From: Yamagishiella unicocca
Lineage: Eukaryota > Chlorophyta > Chlorophyceae > Chlamydomonadales > Volvocaceae
Direction of reading: 5' to 3'
Length of the DNA: 64,000 bases
Assembly: GCA_003116995.1 (NCBI GenBank)
Contig: BDSL01000006.1
Location: 372,001-436,000 of the forward strand
Positions 57,001 to 64,000 of the stretch are shown piece after piece. The notes beneath the pieces are model-generated. The model was not told the DNA's origin. It saw nothing but the letters and a program-made list of their open reading frames with translations, and did not search any database. The position numbers and the translations under genes are program-made. Positions within the stretch are counted from its first letter, which is position 1, and the number at the start of each line of letters is the position of its first letter.

Positions 57001-57379
57001 CCCAGCAGGCGGACATATTTGAAGTCCTCATTCTTGATGTACTCAATAATGATTTCCTTGTCCGGCTGTATTTGGAGCATCTTGAGCAGCAGGCATAGGA
57101 AGTCAGAAGGCTTGCGCTGGCCGCCAACTGTGCCTCCCACGCTCTTCAAGTTTACCGCGACCTCAAGCAACGACTCCGCTGTCAGCGCGAAACATTTCTC
57201 CTTCCAGAACACCGTCTGATATATCTTTTGGCGTACGATATACTCGACAAGGTTCTGCCAAAAGGAGGTTCAAGCTCATTAGGCCGGCACAATCAACCCC
57301 TGGCGCTCAACCAAGCCTTGTTCACCTGTGGATTCGTTCCATGTACTGTTTTCGCGAGAGCATCTGTGCGGTTAGCCAT
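54035..57379 (-). CDS. PRP38: Pre-mRNA-splicing factor PRP38 (PRP38A-type) with RS domain
   Basis: Spliceosomal tri-snRNP/B-complex protein needed for spliceosome activation in the nucleus. Seven exons (57379-57326, 57254-57002, 56847-56768, 56563-56448, 56107-55859, 55221-54501, 54079-54035) close in phase to 505 residues. The N-terminal PRP38 domain is clear: MANRTDALAKTVHGTNPQNL, YWKE-like FWKEKCFALTAE, GGTVGGQRKPSDFLCLLLKM, LQIQPDKEIIIEYI, KNEDFKYVRLLGAFYMRL, YLEPLYNDYRK, FALTHVDEMVDDML, DIALPRVP. A Glu/Ala-rich helix follows, then about 240 residues of Arg-Asp, Arg-Glu and Arg-Ser repeats, and a short final exon encoding ANKLRAKLGLKPLK, the conserved tail. Exon 3 ends at AAG/GCGAGA, so intron 3 is a GC-AG intron: the protein match and phase allow no GT donor there. 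Confidence 0.95.
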
Positions 57380-58491
57380 CGCGCTGTCTTTTGTCTAGAA
57401 GCCTTATCACGTAAAACAGTTTAGGCGGCCCGGGGTGCCCCTAGCACCCCGGGATTGAATACTCGCTTATAGATGGGAGTACAATGGCATATAGACAGTC
57501 AAGTATGCGTAGACGCGTAGTTATGGGTGTCGGCTACCTATTGAAATGTGTGCTAGTGCTACAGCACAACGAGCCTATATGCGTTGAATACTTCAGGAGT
57601 AGCCCATTCACGGTGGCCAGCAGGGACATCCGCGTGTACGAGCTCGTACCCGCTGTACAGAGAATACCGTGGAACACCTGAAGCGTATGGCTTGAATCCT
57701 CTACCTTAAGTCCTATCCCATGCTGTAGGGTCAGCAAGCCAACGCTCCGCAATGTGCTAGTAGGCGCCCGTCACAATCCTAACCCTGGCCTGCCCCTGCA
57801 AATAGCACCCCGCTGCAACCCCTGCAGGCTCATGACGGTTTAAGGATACGGAGACAGCAGGCGTTTCGACACGGCTTATTTCTTGATTCCTTTCGACATT
57901 CATCACTTCCAGCTTTGTTACAGGTAAGCCATGTCGCAAGTTACGTCACCGCCGCCTGATGGCAACACAGTTGGGCCTGGAGCAGCTTTGCCGGTGGAAC
58001 TAATTTTTAGGCAAGTCGATTGTCACGCTCGCGTGCCATCAACGCTCCGCAATAACGCAACGTCCAGCATCGCTACTAACACACAACCTGTCAGCTGATC
58101 TTCAACAGCGCTTATGGAGACAGGTCGCCGTAAATCGAAGCACAATATCCATGATAATTGAGGTCCGTTTCCACGGCAGGCCCAGCAACCCCCCAAAACA
58201 AAAGTAGTACACAGTACTGTGCACAATGCCGTGTTGACCACCATCCCTAGAAATCAATGAAGCCACATCCAAGCTAGCAGCATGCGCCACAACCACAGTG
58301 ATCTCAGCCCAATCTGGCCAGATTTCTGCAGAAACGCGCGCGGGATCGCATCTTGCAGTTCCCAGATCACCTCAACCCTCCTGCATACTCGCTCAAGAGC
58401 CCAGCCGCACGCTGACTGATGCCCTGAGAGGAAGGAGCTGGAGCGGCGGCGCCCCGATCCATACATATTCCGATCGGATGTTCACATCTCC
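57380..58491. other. Region between PRP38 promoter and SET-protein 3' end
   Basis: No gene seen. It holds the PRP38 upstream region, a minus-strand TGTAA near 57918 that could end the SET-protein transcript, and a short shared string AACGCTCCGCAAT at about 57740 and 58040. Confidence 0.5.
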
Positions 58492-61405
58492 CTACAGCTC
58501 AGACTTAACATCTAGTAGCCCAGAGAGGCGGCGAACCTCATAGGCAATCGAGTTGATGCGACGCTGCTCCAGCTCCTTCATCATGTCGTACACGTAATCC
58601 TGGCCCTTTGGAGTGGGCGGCAGTGCGTCAGGCGTACTGACAATCGTCCTGTAGATGGCGATGAGACGGTTCATCTCCTCCCGCAGGGCAGCCGGCTCCC
58701 CTGCGAACATCCATGCGCAACCGAGACAGTCAGTGGCAGCTCCAACACTCGCATGTACAGCATCCATGATACCGCAGACGGCTATGATATGGCATCCACA
58801 CGTGCATGGCAGGGGCGGAACATCCCAACCTACCAAACTGCCTTCATTTCGGACAGATGCGAAGCGCTTATGGCAACGCATTAAGGCTTCGATCTAGCGA
58901 TGCCTAGCTACTACTTTAACGACTCCCGCGGGCCACAAATATCCCACCGTCAGCGCATTGGCCGAGAATTATACCCACCGCTAAAGGGCTCCTCTGACGG
59001 CGGGTCGTCGTGGCTGTACGGCTTGCTGGGGTCATAGTCCGGGAGGTCAACCAGAGAAAGGCGAGGGGGATTCTCCAGCGCGGGTAAGAAGCTGCCGCGA
59101 GGGCAAGCAGGAGGCAAAGGAGGCAAATTAAGTTCAGGAAATGAGCATGAACATTGATTTGGCAAAACGAGCCTCAGCGGTAGACGGCGACACGTTGCCA
59201 CTAGCTCTAAGTCTACGCGCCAACTACCAGATATTGCACTAAGCTCTTTTATCTAATAACATATCTTTTTTTCCATATAAATCAAAATACGGAACCCATG
59301 CTAACCTCTAACCCGCCTACACCCACAAGCCTTGCACGCTTGCACAGGATGCGTACGTCGCGTCAACACTGATCATCTCCCGCAAACAGTCGCCCGCGCT
59401 GCACTCGCAGCATTTGCACCAGCTCACCCGTAGTGAGCCACCGCGTAGTCGTCACGGAGGGAGCCGTAGCTGTAGCATAACTGAGGGCGCCGTCAAAATA
59501 CCACAACACAAGCCGGTAAGGGACAGGACGCAGGTGATGCGGGTGGCACACGCGTGGCCAATGCGACCAAGGGCGGTGGCTCAAAGCGGCGACACCCAAA
59601 CAGCAAAGGCAGGCGTTGTGGCGTGCGTGTTGGACACATGTAAAAATAAGGGCTACGCTGAACGCCGTGTCCTTTAAGGCTGCTGCAAGATACCCAATTA
59701 GGATCTGCCGCTCAGGCCCCACACCGGGAACCTGGAAGACACCGTAATCCGGTGGCCCTGAGGCGCGCCGAATGAAGCCCACCCACCTCAGTGCCGGCCT
59801 TGATGTCCTCCCCGGCGACAAAGTGCAGAAAGTCGCCGCTGTCGTAAGCGCTCAGGGAACTCGGGCAGTCGCGGTCGTGGTTGGCCATGTCGAAGATGGG
59901 CGCCATGAGTAGGCGCTTGCGGCGGTGCGATGACACGTAACGGGTGGAGGACTGCGCGGAGGCGGATGCGGGCGAAACGAGGTGGCCACGCGCGTCGAGT
60001 GCACGACATTGCATGTTCGTGTTCGGACAGGACGGGTGAGAGGCCTTATGATATGGACCGGTACGACTGGGAAGTCCGATCTCCGCGGTAAAGCGTTCCT
60101 GGGCTCAAGCTTTACAACGGGCTGCTTGTTTTAGGAACAAAAACGCTATTGGCCCGGCGCGCATGACACTTACGATAGCACAAGCGTACTTGAGGTCATC
60201 AAGGGTGACAGGGACGTCGCCCACCACCTCCTTTATCGTGAACTCCAGATCAGCATCAAGCTTACCCTCCAGCAGGGAGTTCATGTGGTATTCCCAGTCA
60301 CGTACGTTCTTCTCCTGTGTGAACCATGGGGGGGCGCATTCTAAGCAAGCAGCATGCGAGAGAGACCCAAAGCAAGTTTTGGGGATGGCATGGAAGGAGC
60401 AAGATTAGGGTTGTTGGGTGACGCAGGGCAGGCCAGATCGACAGGTCTGCTCCATCCTCACCCAGTGGGCGCTCTTGAACATCGGGACATACTTGAGGTC
60501 CATATTGCAGGAGTTGACCAGCTCATTAGGCTTCGGCCACACGTCAATGTACGGCTTGAAACGGCTGCGGGATAAAAACCATGTCAGCAGAAGGCAGCCG
60601 TCGGTGGGTGCTCTCAAGCCTTATCAGGTTAAGCGCACCTATGCGGGTTCTTCAACTCCCGCAGCACGGTCAGCGTTGGCACCTGTGCGGGACGAGGCAA
60701 TAACCCTGGACGTCAATTACTGCGTTTTCGGCGTGCAACAGGACCAATTCGTTGAAACCACCCGAGCTCCTTATCACAGCGCAGTACGGGGGAATTGGTG
60801 AACAATGCACAGTTTGTGGATCGTTTGAGGCGAGGGTCGCCAGTGCAACGATTGTTGATTCACGAGCAGTGGCGGTAGCCATAACAGGGCCACAGAAGCC
60901 AATCAATGGCGACCTGACACGCCCACACAACAGGCGAATGCAAGACGCCAATTCAAATCTGTTTGTAAAACATGTGACGTTTGGAGACCATTGAACCCTA
61001 CCACGAAGCGTCATAACGTTCTCGACCCCGCCCGGGTATGCGTTGCCAAGCCCGCTGTTTCCCGACAACTATCAACTGCACACTTACCGCGAAGCTGTCG
61101 TTGTAGCCCCCGGTGTTAAGGATTGTTGCAGCTGGGATTGACGCGATATATTCGTATTCAGTCAAATCTTTTGTAGCAAACATGCCTCGCACGCCATTGC
61201 TGTTTGTCTTAATCTCAGCGTTACTCTGTGAGGCGAGCGGTTTGCAAGGGGTTTGCAAGTGTTCTTTATCAGTCTGTCCACGCCGCAGGCTTACCTCGCC
61301 GCCCAGATCTGTAACCCACTTCAGGAGGCGGCCAACAGCATCATCAGGTTGCGCTGAAGCTCCAAGGCAGCCCAGCAGGAGCACCAGGAGAGCTGCTCGT
61401 TGCAT
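58492..61405 (-). CDS. SET-domain protein (Rubisco-LSMT/SETD3-like) with signal peptide
   Basis: Putative lysine or histidine methyltransferase. Nine exons (61405-61295, 61225-61088, 60682-60639, 60564-60462, 60314-60174, 60044-59787, 59480-59428, 59091-58979, 58700-58492) close in phase to 389 residues. The N-terminus is a classical signal peptide (MQRAALLVLLLGCLGASAQ). Then LLKWVTDLGGE, GVRGMFATKDL...EYIASIPAAT (start of the SET fold), LKYACAI, and the SET core APIFDMANHDRD (family: P-x-D-x-x-NH), followed by SYGSLRDDYAVAHYGF, as in LSMT/SETD3-type proteins. The C-terminal helices (EEMNRLIAIYRTI, MMKELEQRRINSIAYEVRRL) resemble the LSMT substrate-binding domain. The acceptor of exon 6 is the weakest call: it was chosen as the only AG that keeps the frame. 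Secretory targeting is unusual for this family. Substrate unknown. Confidence 0.85.
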
Positions 61406-61670
61406 CTCTGAAGCTTCTCCCTGGGAACTACTACCAGGACCAGTATTAGCGAGGACAAATTCTCCTAAGTTGATCACTTTGAGCCAGAATTCAATTTGTT
61501 ATGATGCAATACCATGTTTGTGGGTTCGTACAATTTAGTTCCGCTCTTTCATAAGCTACAAGCCTACAACACCTTGGCCTGCATGCCTCTTTACATACAA
61601 TCTGGTATATTGTGTTCTCAAGCAAATCCCAGACAGCATGCTGCTGATTGCATCAACGCGAGGTTTTCCA

Positions 61671-62208
61671 GGGTGCGCAGTCGTCGGACTTCTTACGGAA
61701 AGTCCGGCGCAAAGTCCGTCATCTTGCACGGACTTTTTACAACTTGAATTGCCACCGATTCCTTTGATAGCAACGCTACCATCGACACCCGGCGTAGCAA
61801 GAGCGTTTTCCTTTAGGAGCGCTTCCATCGTCTCCTTGGAGGACCTTAACTGTTGGTTCCCGCACGGTAAACATGCGGTTTGAGTCGCGACAGCAGAAGC
61901 TTGAGTAGCAAATCGGAAAATCGCTTCGTGGCCTGGGCACACCGCGCACGGAGACGCACCACTTGTCCAGCAACCAACAATAGATCTGCTTTATGAGTCG
62001 AAAGTGCACGTAAGCCGCATGCTTACCGTGCGAGAACCAACAGTAAAGGTCCACCAAGCAGACGATGGAAGCGATCCTAAAGGAACACGCTCTTGCTACA
62101 ACGGGTGTCGGAGGTAGCATAAAAGAATATTAAAGCTGAGGAAGGTCGGTGCGAGATTGACGGACTTTGCGCCGGGCTTTCCGTAAAAAGTCCGACGAAT
62201 GCGCACCC
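61671..62208. repeat. Long imperfect inverted repeat (foldback element or hairpin-RNA locus)
   Basis: The outer 50 bp of each arm (61671-61720 and 62159-62208) match in inverted orientation at about 47 of 50 positions. The inner blocks (61776-61880 and about 62010-62115) match at about 90%. The segments between diverge. The loop of about 130 bp is unique. The ends begin GGGTGCGCA, and the heptamer CGGACTT and its complement recur near both ends. No ORF and no clear target-site duplication were found. Confidence 0.85.
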
Positions 62209-62399
62209 ATGGGTCCTATGGCAAAGGGCGATTTTATTCAACTATCGAACTATGGTAACACTCGTGGGTAAACTTCTTCGTTCTGGACGAGACAGGAGCC
62301 CAGTGTCATTGGCAAGTCACTGCTGCAAAGAATGACGGCAGTATAAAACAAGAGAACCCACCTCATCTCGCCTAATCTCTCCTGGGCAGTTTGAGAGTC

Positions 62400-62489
62400 G
62401 TGCAAGAAGGTTGCGAAGGTTAACCCACCATCTGCCCGTGCAAGAAGGTTACGAAGGTTACCCCACGATCTGCCCGTGCAAGAAGGTTG
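62400..62489. repeat. 38-bp tandem repeat, 2.4 copies
   Basis: GTGCAAGAAGGTT, then G/A-CGAAGGTTA, then CCCAC and ATCTGCCC, repeated twice with four mismatches, and a partial third copy. Confidence 0.9.
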
Positions 62490-64000
62490 GCCAAATTGAA
62501 CTTGTTAAGTATCTGGCTATATAGCTCCTGTTGGTTCGCACTGATCATAAAGGATCATAAAGGATGATATGAAGGCAAGCCATTGCCTTAAATGCGGGGG
62601 TGCAGCAATGTGTCTGGGACGTCGCGGTGATCGCGGCCATTAGCGCGATGGAGGCTGGGCCCCAGTATATAGCGGCTGCCTTACAGGCGTCGGAGGGTGT
62701 CTCCCATGGCGTTTTGCGGGACCGTTCGGTTCGGATCGGTGTGGAGTGATGGAGTGGAGTGGTTCCATCTGCGGGGTTTCGCAGCGCCTGGGAACAAGGG
62801 TCTGGGCGGGTTGGTCCTCACCGCCCCTTGCTGTGGGTTGTTCAGAGCCAGCTCTTGTCTGTTGCCCCGGTGCCCAGCATTGAGGCATTTGGTTCGGTCC
62901 CAGCTGGCCGGTGCTCCTGCGGTAGCACCCTGCTCTCCCCCTTCCCTGCAGGGTGCTGGCCGTTCTGGACGGGAATCTTCCTGGGTCTCATGTGGGGGTT
63001 TTCTGCTCGGGGCTTCTCTGGTTGAGGGGCTGCTCGGGCTGCACGCAGTTGGTGTGCTATTTTATGTGCGATAAGGTCCCGCAGGTCGAGCAAACTAAGA
63101 AGCGTAATATTTTGCGTCATCATTCAAGCTTCAGTTTTACCACGTCCTACCACGTTTTCCGTCTTTTCCCCGATCTTTTTCGCAGTTTCGTGAATCGTCT
63201 GAACCATACAAGCCTCGGTTTGTACACTCGCTCTGTTACTCACGCTGGCACGCATGCATGCACGGCTGCTGTACCCCAGGGTCCTCCGCTGCTCAGTGAC
63301 AACAAATAGAGGGCTTAAGCAGGACTGTCACACAGTTATCATCCTTTACAACCGTCATAAGGTAAGACGAGGAAAGTTGTGCGATAGTGTCGTATGATCA
63401 TACAAAAGGGAAGAGTGAAGGAGAATAGTTTGGGGCTAAATTTTGAACTTAAACATATGTAGGTACCCTCGTATATCCAACCTCTCCTCGCTTTCCGCGT
63501 TCCCAGTCGGCCTGTCAATGAGGGAAACGATGTACCCTGATATACCAGCATCCCACTGTAAGAGCGATGTCGCCTATGGACGACGAGGTCCACTGTCTTG
63601 CATCGCAGAGGCTGGCTGATCGTGGTCCGGCCGTCATTCTATATCGGAACGCACGGCTGCACACGGGTCTAGGAAGTCGCCCCTGCAGGAAAAACGAGTT
63701 TGACCATTGCTGTGACCATGCCACGTATTGCAAAAATCCTAATCTCCATTACACGTCGGATTGTTATCATACTCAGTCCATTCACATATCACAACATCAT
63801 GCTCTCTGTTGGAACACACGCCACACACGCTGGCTGGTTCGCCCGCCTTTGCGGGGAATCTCTAAGCATAAGCAATCCGTTCGATCGCTTTGTCACGGTC
63901 AGCATGATGCTAAATGCTTCGCCTAGCTGCCCTATGGGAGTTCCACAAACCCTACATCCCAGGCTGTGCTGCACGAATAAAGCGTCCTCACAGTCCATGG

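Larger units (their letters stand above)
61406..64000. other. Gene-poor right end
   Basis: No complete gene. It contains the foldback element at 61671-62208, a 38-bp tandem repeat, a GC-richer patch at about 62640-63080 without a convincing frame, and AT-richer sequence to the end. The SET-protein promoter should be in the first few hundred bases. Confidence 0.45.

Noticed and set aside
62640..63080. GC-richer patch as a retrotransposon 3' end
   Set aside because: No reverse transcriptase or other mobile-element protein motif is visible, and the ends cannot be defined.

Overview
This window is nuclear DNA of a green alga, most likely a chlorophycean of the volvocine (Chlamydomonas/Volvox) type. 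The evidence is GC-rich coding exons with strong C/G third positions, many short introns with GTGAG, GTGCG or GTGGG donors, lower-GC intergenic DNA, TGTAA-type motifs downstream of several stop codons, plastid and mitochondrial targeting-like N-termini, and an intronless histone H4 gene followed by a 3' hairpin. No bacterial operon, CRISPR array or complete autonomous mobile element is visible.

Layout, left to right. Position 49-2577 (+): the 3' part of an SLC37-type sugar-phosphate/glycerol-3-phosphate transporter. 4137-7927 (+): a U-box protein with a long disordered middle and a C-terminal beta-helix. 8660-8971 (-): histone H4. 11149-12120 (+): an intronless seven-helix membrane protein that looks unlike its neighbours. 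14431-18090 (+): a seven-exon SnoaL/NTF2-like protein. 19145-24279 (-): a ten-exon INTS9 homologue (Integrator complex). 26636-27679 (-): an uncertain Ser-rich ORF in a gene-poor stretch. 29329-37874 (-): a fourteen-exon TWINKLE organellar DNA primase-helicase. 38743-38838 (-): tRNA-Ala(AGC) with an intron. 39861-42453 (-): a secreted Tyr-rich protein. 44336-49974 (-): the bifunctional purine enzyme PurK-PurE. 51003-52916 (+): a plastid fibrillin/PAP protein. 54035-57379 (-): splicing factor PRP38. 58492-61405 (-): a SET-domain protein with a signal peptide. The last 2.5 kb is gene-poor and carries a large inverted repeat.

Exon boundaries were set by hand from splice signals. In every multi-exon model the reading phase closes exactly from first to last exon, and this is the main support for the coordinates. 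The genes do not form one pathway. They are a typical eukaryotic mixture: RNA processing (INTS9, PRP38, H4 mRNA hairpin, tRNA), organelle DNA replication (TWINKLE), purine synthesis (PurK-PurE), plastid lipid bodies (fibrillin), metabolite transport, ubiquitination and the extracellular matrix.

The most unusual items are the U-box plus beta-helix architecture, the TWINKLE protein whose second TOPRIM motif has lost its acidic residues and which carries a long acidic insert, the fungal-looking membrane protein, a roughly 115-bp repeat family that sits in introns and intergenic DNA between 9 and 17.6 kb, and the long foldback element at 61.7-62.2 kb. All family assignments come from recognising motifs by eye; no database search was run.
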